Assembly (NCBI GenBank): GCA_014084085.1
Contig: NPFB01000185.1
Location: forward strand, 57,485 to 103,767
Direction of reading: 5' to 3'
Origin: Hondaea fermentalgiana
Lineage: Eukaryota; Sar; Bigyra; Thraustochytrida; Thraustochytriidae
Length of the DNA: 46,283 bases
Shown: positions 39,200-46,283 of the stretch, piece after piece
Layout: every line of letters begins with the position of its first letter
How positions within the stretch are numbered: position 1 is the stretch's first letter
Notes under the pieces: generated by a model
The model's input: the letters and a program-made list of their open reading frames with translations, nothing else
Told to the model about the DNA's origin: nothing
Databases searched by the model: none
Position numbers and translations under genes: made by a program

Positions 39200-39681
39200 G
39201 TTGTAAAGGACTTGGTTGAGGAAAAGAATGGGACCAGCAACTTTGCTCTTTCATCAATTACCAATGCGGTCCGCTTGGCGTGAGATACGTGAGTGGGACA
39301 CGTGCCGACTCTCTCTTGGGGAAAGGAAAGCCTCTTTCTTCTAAGCACATTGTAGCCTGTAATTTATGCAAAGAATGAGTGGTATGATTAAATTCTTATG
39401 GTGCTTTGCCGTTGAGATGGATGGTGCTTGCTTTGTCTGAATACCGGAAACAGGAGCGATGGTAACGCTTCGATTCTGCGACGCGACCTAGGCCCATCAA
39501 CGACATCATGATGGATGCTGGCTGCATAATAGGAAGAGTTTGGTTAATTTTAGACAGTGTTTACAGCGACGGTATAGTATGTGTTTTTAAGTTGCGCGGG
39601 GATGAAGTTTTTGCTTGCTTGCGTGCTGGCTCGTTTTGCTGGCTGGCTGGCTGACTGGCTGGCTCGCTGGCCATGAAGTCG
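39200..39681. other. Convergent spacer, U-box (+) and PX (-) genes
   Basis: 482 nt with two 3' ends. It contains a GGCT-type tract (39638-39671) directly at the 3' side of the PX gene. No gene is seen. Confidence 0.5.
39638..39671. repeat. (GGCT)n imperfect tetranucleotide tract
   Basis: Same unit as the tract at 28877-28910, with interruptions. Confidence 0.7.
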
Positions 39682-41424
39682 TCATTTGGGAGTGATGAGA
39701 CGCTCCATAGGCTGCTGCTCTGTCGGCTGCTGTGGTCGACCAACACCCGTCCGCGCATTGGACTCGATCGCAGCCGCCTTCCAGTCGGCATCCGGATCAG
39801 CCATTTGTAGAGCTGAGAGAAGTTTTGCGAGCCTTTGCTGGTTTTCTTGAGCCCGCGCAATTTCGGCCTGCGCAAGTGCCTCCATGGCACTTGCGAGGCA
39901 AAATTCGTGATGCTCACTGTGCGATTGGAGATCGCCTGCCAACGCCTCCTCTTCGGTGGCGAGCGGTGAGTCGTCAGCGCGGTCGAGCGCGGGATCTGCG
40001 ACATTCTTTTGACGCCGCGCGCGCAGTAGACGCTGATACGCGCGATCGGCACCTTGCATGACAAGCGTTGTGGCGAGAACGGGCTCGATGGCCTCGGTGA
40101 GTCGGAAGCGTGCGGCATCGGAAGCATAAGCCTCGGACAACGCCTGCATGCCTCCCGCAAGGGCCTCGAGAACGCAGGCCACCGGGGATCCTCCTGCACT
40201 GGCAGACTTGGCATCACGTGCGGGCGCGCCGGTACGCTCTGCCGCACCGAGATCCTTTGCGGCAACCGAGAGATCTTGCAAGCAGGTACCAAGCTCGGAG
40301 GACCGCTGGACATGGTCGAGACTGGCTCGCGCCAGACGCTCCACGGCCCGCAAACGGCCATCTTGGGCTTCAATCTGAAAGCGGAGCTCTTTGGGCGTCT
40401 TACTGGTCGAATTCGAAGAGGCCACGGCAATTAGAGGCAGGGCAGCGGTAAGGGGCAGAACCGAAGCTCGCAAGGGTTTGTCTGACCAGCACAGCTTCAC
40501 ATACTGAGAGTCAACCGTGTGTCCGGGTGGGCCGCCGCGCGAAGACTTTGAGCTCGTGTCAAGGACACTATACACCGAACTCCCTTCGTCTCCCTCGCTC
40601 ATGTCTTCGGGCTGCCCAAGCACAGTCGGCCTGGTATCGGGTGACCCCGGAGCGGAGGACGTTGGCGATGAACCTGAGGTAGAGTCGACGCTGCTTGCAC
40701 GCGCACGCGATGACAAGTTGCTGAGACTTGAAACCATCGAGGAGGACCATCCCGAGACCATGGACTTGAAGGAGGATACATCCGGCGCAAGTTGCTGCAG
40801 CTGGTGAAGGCTCGCTTGCGCCGAAGACTCGAGAACGCCCGTGGTGGCGACCTCGCTGAGCGGGCTGAGACGTACGCCGTTTGCTGCGCTTGCATTGCCG
40901 TTCGCACCTGCACGGGCGTCGGCTTCAGGGCTGGATGCGTCCTGTTCGCAGCGCGTTTGCCAGTCCTCCGTGGCCATTTGCAAAAAGTCGCGGAGCCACG
41001 GCGAAGTGGCAAGTCGTGGGTGCTCGACAAGGCTGTGCAAGAAGGCCTGGAACCATTGAGCGCGTTCCGCGGCGAGGGCGTCTCCCGCGAGGGCGCCCTG
41101 ATAAATCATCTTCTTCTCTGGGTGATTGGGAACGACTGCGCCGGGAAACTCACGCACCAGCTTGGCGTAGAGCAGCACAAAGTCTGAGAACCTTCGGTAC
41201 ACGACAAGAGACTGTCCCTCCCAGGTGCGTCTAATCTTGTACCTGCAGTGCTTGGCGAGCGCGGATCCGTGCCAGGCGTAGCCGTCGACGCGGACATCCA
41301 TGGCCGCGGGAGGGGGCGGGTCCTCGTACATTTTCAGGCGTGCCTTGATTCTGTCCATCTCGGACTCCATTTCCTCCAGCCTGCGACCCTCACCGGCGGC
41401 GGCGCCGGCCTCCGAACTGGCCAT
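39682..41424 (-). CDS. PX-domain sorting-nexin-like protein, probable BAR region
   Basis: Encodes 580 residues from the first ATG (MASSEAGAAAG). A short N-terminal helix leads to a PX domain at about 40-150: the core VYRRFSDFVLLYAKLV contains the RRxxDF phosphoinositide (PI3P) signature, and PNHPEKKMIYQG gives the PxxP-loop region. The tail of the domain (AQWFQAFLHSLVEHPRLATSPWLRDFL) is typical of sorting nexins. A Ser-rich linker runs to about 300. The C-terminal 240 residues are helical (LRAVERLARASLDHVQRSSELG...) and resemble the BAR region of SNX1/2/Vps5-type proteins. It likely works on endosomes in retromer-type or related trafficking. The BAR call rests on helical pattern only. Divergent from the WASHC3-module gene. 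Confidence 0.82.
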   Translation of the reverse strand: MASSEAGAAAGEGRRLEEMESEMDRIKARLKMYEDPPPPAAMDVRVDGYAWHGSALAKHCRYKIRRTWEGQSLVVYRRFSDFVLLYAKLVREFPGAVVPNHPEKKMIYQGALAGDALAAERAQWFQAFLHSLVEHPRLATSPWLRDFLQMATEDWQTRCEQDASSPEADARAGANGNASAANGVRLSPLSEVATTGVLESSAQASLHQLQQLAPDVSSFKSMVSGWSSSMVSSLSNLSSRARASSVDSTSGSSPTSSAPGSPDTRPTVLGQPEDMSEGDEGSSVYSVLDTSSKSSRGGPPGHTVDSQYVKLCWSDKPLRASVLPLTAALPLIAVASSNSTSKTPKELRFQIEAQDGRLRAVERLARASLDHVQRSSELGTCLQDLSVAAKDLGAAERTGAPARDAKSASAGGSPVACVLEALAGGMQALSEAYASDAARFRLTEAIEPVLATTLVMQGADRAYQRLLRARRQKNVADPALDRADDSPLATEEEALAGDLQSHSEHHEFCLASAMEALAQAEIARAQENQQRLAKLLSALQMADPDADWKAAAIESNARTGVGRPQQPTEQQPMERLITPK

Positions 41425-42115
41425 GGCTCCTCCGCGTGCAAGAGAGGGTGAGAGGACCAAGGAACGAGAGAGATGCAGACAGAGAGAGCACAAGACTCCT
41501 GGTGAGTGAGGCCCACGAGGCTGGCGACGACAACGACAACGTCGACGACGACGCCGCCGGCGGCGAGCCCAGAACTCTCCGCGCTTGCGCCGCCGCTCGC
41601 GCCGCCTGGGCCCTGGCTGCGCCGCTGCGCCGGGCGCTTGGAGAGTTTCCGAGCGCCGGGTCCTTCCTCGCTCGCGCGCAAGCCGGGCTCGGCGGCTCCG
41701 CGTCGAGGCGCCGGGAGTCGCGATCGAAGGATTCGACTTTTGCTTTCTTCTCCTTCTTCTTCTTCTTGATTTCCCGAGTGTTTTCCTGTTTTTTCAGGCA
41801 GATCTTTGCTTTGGTGATGATCCTTTCCTCTCTTCCACCCTACGGCGCATTTCGCGGCAGGGACCCGGCCTCTCGACCTCGCCGGGAAGCCCCTTTTCCT
41901 TTTCTTCTCCGCTCCCTCCAGCGCGGGTGTTTCTTCCGCGCCGGCGAGCGCCTCGGGCCCGACGCTCTGGCGCATCGAATGAACCCACCGCGGCCGCGCC
42001 GAGTCGAGCGGCGTGCGTGCGAGAGAAGGGGAAAATTACGTTGGCGTTCCGGGCCGGTTCCGTGGCGGTTCCCGCGCGAGGCGCCTCGCGCGGAGACAAG
42101 TGGAGCACGGCTCCG

Positions 42116-42199
42116 CCATTCCCGACTTGCGCCGGCCCATTCCCCACTTGCACCGCGCCGTTCGCCACTTACACAGCCGCCTCCCCCAACTGTGTAGGC
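42116..42199. repeat. 21-nt-period diverged tandem array (4 units)
   Basis: Units start at 42116, 42137, 42158 and 42179. Shared core: CCNTTCCCCACTTGCNCCG, with changes in each unit. Confidence 0.7.
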
Positions 42200-42239
42200 G
42201 CGCCGCTTGTGCGCGCTCCGCCCTTTCTCCCGCCTCTCC

Positions 42240-42327
42240 GCCGCCGCTATATCTCACTTGCGCCGCCGCTATACCCCACTTGCGCCGCCGCTATTCTGCG
42301 CTTGCGCCGCCGCGATACTCCACTTGC
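42240..42327. repeat. 22-nt-period tandem array (4 units)
   Basis: Units start at 42240, 42262, 42284 and 42306. Consensus GCCGCCGCTATACTCCACTT then GC; a partial fifth unit follows. The CACTTGCGCCG core is shared with the 21-nt array. Confidence 0.9.
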
Positions 42328-42681
42328 GCCGCAGGAGGCGGCGACGTCGAGGCTCGGACGCCAGAACTCGCAAAAGACCTCGCGCTCGGCTCCGCTCGGC
42401 GAGGCGAGGCGAAGCTTGGCGAGGCGAAGCTTGGCGCGGCGCGGCTGCGAGGAGCGGCGCGGCTGCGAGGCCGCCTGCGCGCACGCCGCCCCGGCGCCGC
42501 GGCTCGGGCTGCGTTGGATTGGATTAGATTGGATCGTCTCGGCACTACTTACTTGGCCGCGAAACGCTCCGCTCCGTCGCGCCGGGCGACGAGGACGGCG
42601 ACGAAGCCAGGGAGGACTGGCTGGGCAGCGACGGGAGCGGCGTAGACCTGCGTCGTCGCGATACCTGGCGAAGGGCGTCTC

Positions 42682-45600
42682 ATGTTTGTTCGTAAAATCC
42701 TCCAAGCCAACGACCAGCAGGCCTCTTCGCGTGGCGACGAGGACGAGGAGGTGGAGGAGGACAAGAAGGAGGACGCGGACGCAGCCAGCGAGAGCGAAAC
42801 CAAAAAGTTGGCCGCGCGATCTCATGGCAAAGAATTGGGAAGCGTCATGAAAAACGATGAGTCTCCAGCTGACGCGCATCAGCCATTGGCGCCCGAGACG
42901 GCCGAGCACAAACATGATGACAACCTAATTAGCATGAACGATGATGGTGGAAACAAGACCTCGTCACTGTCTGAATCCCTCGCTGTCGAATCTTCACATG
43001 GAGCTGGATCTGAAGAAAAGGAGGAAGCAAAAGATGGGTCGTATCCAACAATGGAACACGTGTCGGACGCAGGAGAAGCCAAAGTGTCACAGGATGTTGC
43101 TTCTTCTCAGAATAACAACCTGTCTCCGAGCGCTATCGATGATGCGACTACTACAGAGCCTGTCAGTGCTGCAAATGAAATTCCCGTGGTCGATGATGTT
43201 GACGTCTCTGCTTCAAAGGAAACTCCCATGGTCGATGATGTTAATGCTTCGGAGAAACCTCCCGTGAAGAATACTGCTTTAGAGAAAATCCCTGCAGATG
43301 CTACCTCATTAGATGAGACTGCTGCTGAGACTTCTGCTTCTATCCCGGGAAAGGGCCCTGCCGAAGCCAGTGCATCAGATACAAACTCCGTGAATCTTGC
43401 TTCTTCTGATGTAACCCTTGCAGATGGTTCAACTTCTGTAGATGGTTCACTCCCTGCAGATCCAGAAGCTCCTACAGATCCTGGAGCGTCTGTAGATTCT
43501 TCAATTTCTGTAGATGCTTCAATTCCTGTACATGGTTCATCTCCTGCAGATCCTGAAGCTCCTGCAAATTCCGGAGCTCCTGCAGATCCCGAAGCTCCTG
43601 CAAATTCAGAAGCTCCTGCAAATTCGGAAGCTCCTGCAAATTCAAAAGCTCCTGCAGATCCTGAAGCTCCTGCAAATTCCGAAGCTCCTGCAGATCCTGA
43701 AGCTCCTGCAGATCCTGAAGCTCCTGCAAATTCCAAAGCTCTTGCAGATCCTGAAGCTCCTGTAGACCTTGAAGCTTCCGCAGACCTTACAACTACTGCA
43801 AATGCAAAAGCTCCAACAGACGAAACAAGTCCTGGAAACGCTTCTGTCTCAATTGGTGCGGCTCATGAAAGTGGAGATCTCGTTGACCAAGCACCTACTT
43901 TGGGTGCAGCTTCAGCAAGTCAAGCATCAGAAGATCCATCAGCAGGTGATCAACAAGCAGACGAGACGACGCGGGCAGCGACGGGCCAAGCTCACTCATC
44001 GTCAGGCGTCGAGAATACCGAGGTTGCAAAGAAGGAGACCACGGCAAGCATCGACGGCGACGAGGGAAACGACAAGGTCTCAGAGAAAAGAAAGAAACCA
44101 CGGAGTCTCAGCAGCAATGCATCGGAACGATTTGAAGAGATTCAGCAGAAAATGACACCGAGCCAGCTGAAAAGGGCCACAAGCAGCAGAAAAGCAAGCT
44201 ATGCCATCGTTGATGAAGATTCGGACGATGACGAGGGCAGCAACCGCTCAATCGACGCCTACAGTGACGAGGAGGAGACTTTCATGGTCAGGAACCTGGA
44301 CACGGGCGAGTACGAGCGCGTTACACTTTCTCAGATGATTAATGGCGGTGTCGTCAGCGGCATCAACGGGGGAAGCTTTGATGATGGCGAAGACGACTCG
44401 CAGTACGAGGAGGTGGAAAGCACTCGCGACGACGCATCAACCGCGCCCAAGGGACAGCGCGGGCGGTTTTCGTCGCTTGCGAGCGAATCTGTGACGGGCG
44501 AAGAGTCTGAAGCCGAAATGCAGCTCAAATTGAGTTCATTACCTTCAATCAGCATGGATGGTCTAGGCGTTCCCGCGCCGAAGTCGGGTGAAGAAGAAGG
44601 CGAGACAGATGAGATCGACACCGCGAATGCACCCGTGCCGGAGACGCCCGTGTCAGACGCACCTTCGTCGAATGCGGCACCACCACCCGAGGCCCCGCGC
44701 CTGTCGCCTTTGCATCGCGCTGGGGCGATGCTGGTTCGCTCGATCTTGGGACGTCGTCAGCGCAGCCGCCTCGTGCGTGCATTTGGAAAGTGGGACGCAC
44801 TCCAGCTTGTCGAGGTGGAGACGCAGCGGCTCGCAGAAGAGGTATCTTCCAAGTCAGAGGAGTGTGCCAAATTGAATGACGAAAATACTGCCCTTCGAGT
44901 GAAACGCGCTGGTGAGCCTGGTCCACAGTCCGAGCCAAACCTTCCGCAACTAGTACCCATTCGGTATGCCGAGGTCCCGGCGACCATTCCAATTGCACGG
45001 GAGTCTTTGGGGGCAAGTACAGAGGGCGCAAGTGGGGCAGGCGCTGGGACGGAAGGAATGCTGTCACGTGCACAGGTAGAGGCATTGCTTCGCGAAAAGG
45101 GCGTCGACCCAAGTTTGGTCTTTGGGGATGGAGCTCAGACAGCGACTCAGCAAGAGCAGGTCGTGGTGAAGCTCAAGGACGACCCACAGTACGGCAAGTT
45201 TTTCAAAATGTTGGCAGTGCGCGTCCCTCTGCAGGCAGTCAAGAACAAGGCAGAGGCAGAGGGTCTGGACCCTTCAATGCTCGACAAGGACCCAAATGAT
45301 CCTTCTCCGAACCAACCAAAACCTGCGGTGGCCGCGGAGGCGCCCGCTGCAGCGGCGGAGATTGCTCCGGTCAAGCTCAAGGATGATCCACAATATGGCA
45401 AGTTTTTCAAGATGCTTGCGGTTCGCGTGCCGCTGCAAGCAGTGAAAAACAAGGTCGAAGCGGAAGGTCTGGACCCAAATATGCTGGACAAGGATCCGAA
45501 TGACCCATCGCCGAACCAACCGAAGCCCGCCACATCGGCTGCGGGCGAAACCGAGGGGGCAGCAACAGGAGAAGCAGCAGCTCCAGTGAAGCTTAAAGAC

Positions 45601-46283
45601 GATCCACAGTACGGCAAATTTTTCAAGATGCTTGCGGTTCGTGTGCCGCTGCAAGCAGTGAAAAACAAGGTCGAAGCGGAAGGTCTGGACCCGAATATGC
45701 TGGACAAGGACCCGAACGACCCCTCGCCGAACCAGCCAGCTGCCAAGAAAGAGGAAGAGAAGGCTGCTGCTGTCGCGCTCAAGGATGACCCTCGGTATGG
45801 CAAGTTTTTCAAGATGCTTGCTGTGCGCGTACCGCTGCAAGCGGTCAAGAACAAGGTCGAGGCAGAAGGTCTGGACCCGGCAATGATGGACAAGGATCCG
45901 AATGATCCCGCGCCCCCTATGCCCGGCGCGGAGAGCGAAAAGGGCGGTGGTGAAAAGGCTGCTGTCGCGCTCAAGGATGATCCTCGGTATGGCAAATTTT
46001 TCAAGATGCTCGCTGTGCGCGTCCCGCTGCAAGCAGTCAAGAACAAGGTTGAAGCGGAAGGCTTGGACCCGGCCATGATGGACAAGGATCCGAATGATCC
46101 TGCGCCGCCTTTACCCGGGGCCGAGGGGGGAAAGAAAAAGAAGAAGGAGAAACCCACGGTGGCGCTCAAGGATGATCCGCGATACGGCAAGTTCTTCAAG
46201 ATGCTTGCCGTGCGCGTGCCGCTGCAGGCGGTCAAGAACAAGGTCGAGGCAGAAGGTCTGGACCCGGCAATGATGGACAAGGA
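42682..46283 (+). CDS. Large acidic protein with pentapeptide repeats and six WASHC3 (CCDC53)-like modules, 3'-partial
   Basis: The frame opens after a stop at 42643-42645 with ATG 42682 and stays open to the window edge: at least 1200 codons. Residues 1-255 are acidic and Ser/Thr-rich. Tandem pentapeptides of type E-A-P-A-(D/N)-(P/S) cover about 43456-43790. More acidic sequence follows, then a basic segment and coiled coil (about 44722-44910; SILGRRQRSRLVRAFGKWDAL). Six copies of a 46-residue module start at 45166, 45370, 45586, 45772, 45964 and 46159. Each reads LKDDPxYGKFFKMLAVRVPL, then QAVKNKVEAEGLDPxMxDKD. This matches the conserved motif of WASHC3/CCDC53, a subunit of the WASH actin-nucleation complex. 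An actin or endosomal scaffold is inferred. The C-terminus is not in the window. Confidence 0.85.
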   Translation, partial: MFVRKILQANDQQASSRGDEDEEVEEDKKEDADAASESETKKLAARSHGKELGSVMKNDESPADAHQPLAPETAEHKHDDNLISMNDDGGNKTSSLSESLAVESSHGAGSEEKEEAKDGSYPTMEHVSDAGEAKVSQDVASSQNNNLSPSAIDDATTTEPVSAANEIPVVDDVDVSASKETPMVDDVNASEKPPVKNTALEKIPADATSLDETAAETSASIPGKGPAEASASDTNSVNLASSDVTLADGSTSVDGSLPADPEAPTDPGASVDSSISVDASIPVHGSSPADPEAPANSGAPADPEAPANSEAPANSEAPANSKAPADPEAPANSEAPADPEAPADPEAPANSKALADPEAPVDLEASADLTTTANAKAPTDETSPGNASVSIGAAHESGDLVDQAPTLGAASASQASEDPSAGDQQADETTRAATGQAHSSSGVENTEVAKKETTASIDGDEGNDKVSEKRKKPRSLSSNASERFEEIQQKMTPSQLKRATSSRKASYAIVDEDSDDDEGSNRSIDAYSDEEETFMVRNLDTGEYERVTLSQMINGGVVSGINGGSFDDGEDDSQYEEVESTRDDASTAPKGQRGRFSSLASESVTGEESEAEMQLKLSSLPSISMDGLGVPAPKSGEEEGETDEIDTANAPVPETPVSDAPSSNAAPPPEAPRLSPLHRAGAMLVRSILGRRQRSRLVRAFGKWDALQLVEVETQRLAEEVSSKSEECAKLNDENTALRVKRAGEPGPQSEPNLPQLVPIRYAEVPATIPIARESLGASTEGASGAGAGTEGMLSRAQVEALLREKGVDPSLVFGDGAQTATQQEQVVVKLKDDPQYGKFFKMLAVRVPLQAVKNKAEAEGLDPSMLDKDPNDPSPNQPKPAVAAEAPAAAAEIAPVKLKDDPQYGKFFKMLAVRVPLQAVKNKVEAEGLDPNMLDKDPNDPSPNQPKPATSAAGETEGAATGEAAAPVKLKDDPQYGKFFKMLAVRVPLQAVKNKVEAEGLDPNMLDKDPNDPSPNQPAAKKEEEKAAAVALKDDPRYGKFFKMLAVRVPLQAVKNKVEAEGLDPAMMDKDPNDPAPPMPGAESEKGGGEKAAVALKDDPRYGKFFKMLAVRVPLQAVKNKVEAEGLDPAMMDKDPNDPAPPLPGAEGGKKKKKEKPTVALKDDPRYGKFFKMLAVRVPLQAVKNKVEAEGLDPAMMDK
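43456..43790 (+). repeat. 15-nt coding repeat encoding EAPA(D/N)(P/S)-type pentapeptides
   Basis: Roughly twenty 15-nt units such as GAAGCTCCTGCAAAT-TC/GAT-CC. All six frames stay open here, giving false long frames on both strands. Confidence 0.85.
45166..45303 (+). repeat. WASHC3-like module 1
   Basis: Begins VKLKDDPQYGKFFKML; has KAEAEGLDPSMLDKDPNDP. Confidence 0.85.
45370..45507 (+). repeat. WASHC3-like module 2
   Basis: Begins VKLKDDPQYGKFFKML; has KVEAEGLDPNMLDKDPNDP. Confidence 0.85.
45586..45723 (+). repeat. WASHC3-like module 3
   Basis: Amino-acid sequence the same as module 2 over the core; nucleotide sequence differs slightly. Confidence 0.85.
45772..45909 (+). repeat. WASHC3-like module 4
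   Basis: Begins VALKDDPRYGKFFKML; has LDPAMMDKDPNDP, the variant shared by modules 4-6. Confidence 0.85.
45964..46101 (+). repeat. WASHC3-like module 5
   Basis: Same variant as module 4, followed by APPLPG. Confidence 0.85.
46159..46283 (+). repeat. WASHC3-like module 6, cut by the window edge
   Basis: Same variant as modules 4 and 5; the sequence stops inside the module (..AMMDK). Confidence 0.85.

Larger units (their letters stand above)
41425..42681. other. Divergent promoter region, PX (-) and WASHC3-module (+) genes
   Basis: 1.26 kb of C/G-rich DNA with a pyrimidine-rich tract (about 41735-41775), a 21/22-nt repeat array (42116-42327), short GGCGAGGCGAAGCTT duplications (about 42401-42433) and a GGATTGGATTAGATTGGAT run (about 42515-42534). 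Long frames here occur in several phases and are not supported as genes. Confidence 0.6.

Noticed and set aside
43107..43736. Long frames on the minus strand and in another plus frame over the pentapeptide region
   Set aside because: The 15-nt repeat has no stop in any frame. Only the plus frame that continues from 42682 is open on both sides.
45147..46280. Minus-strand frame of 377 codons over the WASHC3-like modules
   Set aside because: It mirrors the repeats of the plus-strand gene, whose product matches a known motif; the antisense product matches nothing.

Overview
The window is nuclear DNA of a single-celled eukaryote. Evidence: long single-exon genes with eukaryotic domain sets (PHD/ePHD, AWS-SET, U-box, RNF121-type RING, PX/sorting nexin, cyclic-nucleotide-type K+ channel), AATAAA signals, at most one visible intron, GC-rich coding DNA, low-complexity spacers, and two 100-N scaffold gaps. 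The intron-poor GC-rich layout, WASHC3-like repeat modules and a violaxanthin-de-epoxidase-like Cys module fit a stramenopile, perhaps a thraustochytrid or labyrinthulid. This is inference; no rRNA or other marker is present.

Layout. 1-5 kb (+): a PHD/ePHD chromatin protein (possibly cut at the window edge) and an RNF121/RNF175-like membrane RING protein. 5.2-8.5 kb (-): an RND/MMPL-type transporter with a 10-Cys module in its second large loop. 8.5-12.8 kb: a long spacer with an N gap, and one small two-exon gene of unknown family. 12.8-15.4 kb (+): a 6-TM K+ channel with a cyclic-nucleotide-binding domain. 15.9-21.7 kb (-): quinolinate phosphoribosyltransferase, a glutaredoxin-DUF547 fusion, and a membrane-anchored, divergent TTL-like ATP-grasp protein. 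22.5-26.6 kb (+): an HSD17B10-like short-chain dehydrogenase and NAD kinase. 26.9-32.7 kb (-): two proteins sharing a HEPN-like RNxxxH domain, then an AWS-SET-postSET methyltransferase interrupted by an N gap that looks artificial. 33.4-39.2 kb (+): a coiled-coil protein, an HPP-family membrane protein and an ankyrin/RanBP2-zinc-finger/U-box protein. 39.7-41.4 kb (-): a PX-domain sorting-nexin-like protein. 42.7 kb to the end (+): a >1200-residue protein with pentapeptide repeats and six WASHC3 (CCDC53)-like modules, open at the window edge.

The genes do not form one pathway. Loose themes are chromatin (PHD/ePHD, SET), ubiquitin (RING, U-box), pyridine nucleotides (QPRT makes NaMN, NADK makes NADP, the SDR uses NAD) and endosome/actin trafficking (sorting nexin next to a WASHC3-module protein, sharing a divergent promoter). 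The observations most worth a second look are the RND transporter with a VDE-like Cys module, the pair of HEPN-like paralogues, the six-module WASHC3-like protein, the 21/22-nt phased promoter array, and a scaffold gap whose two flanks are the same 25 bases.
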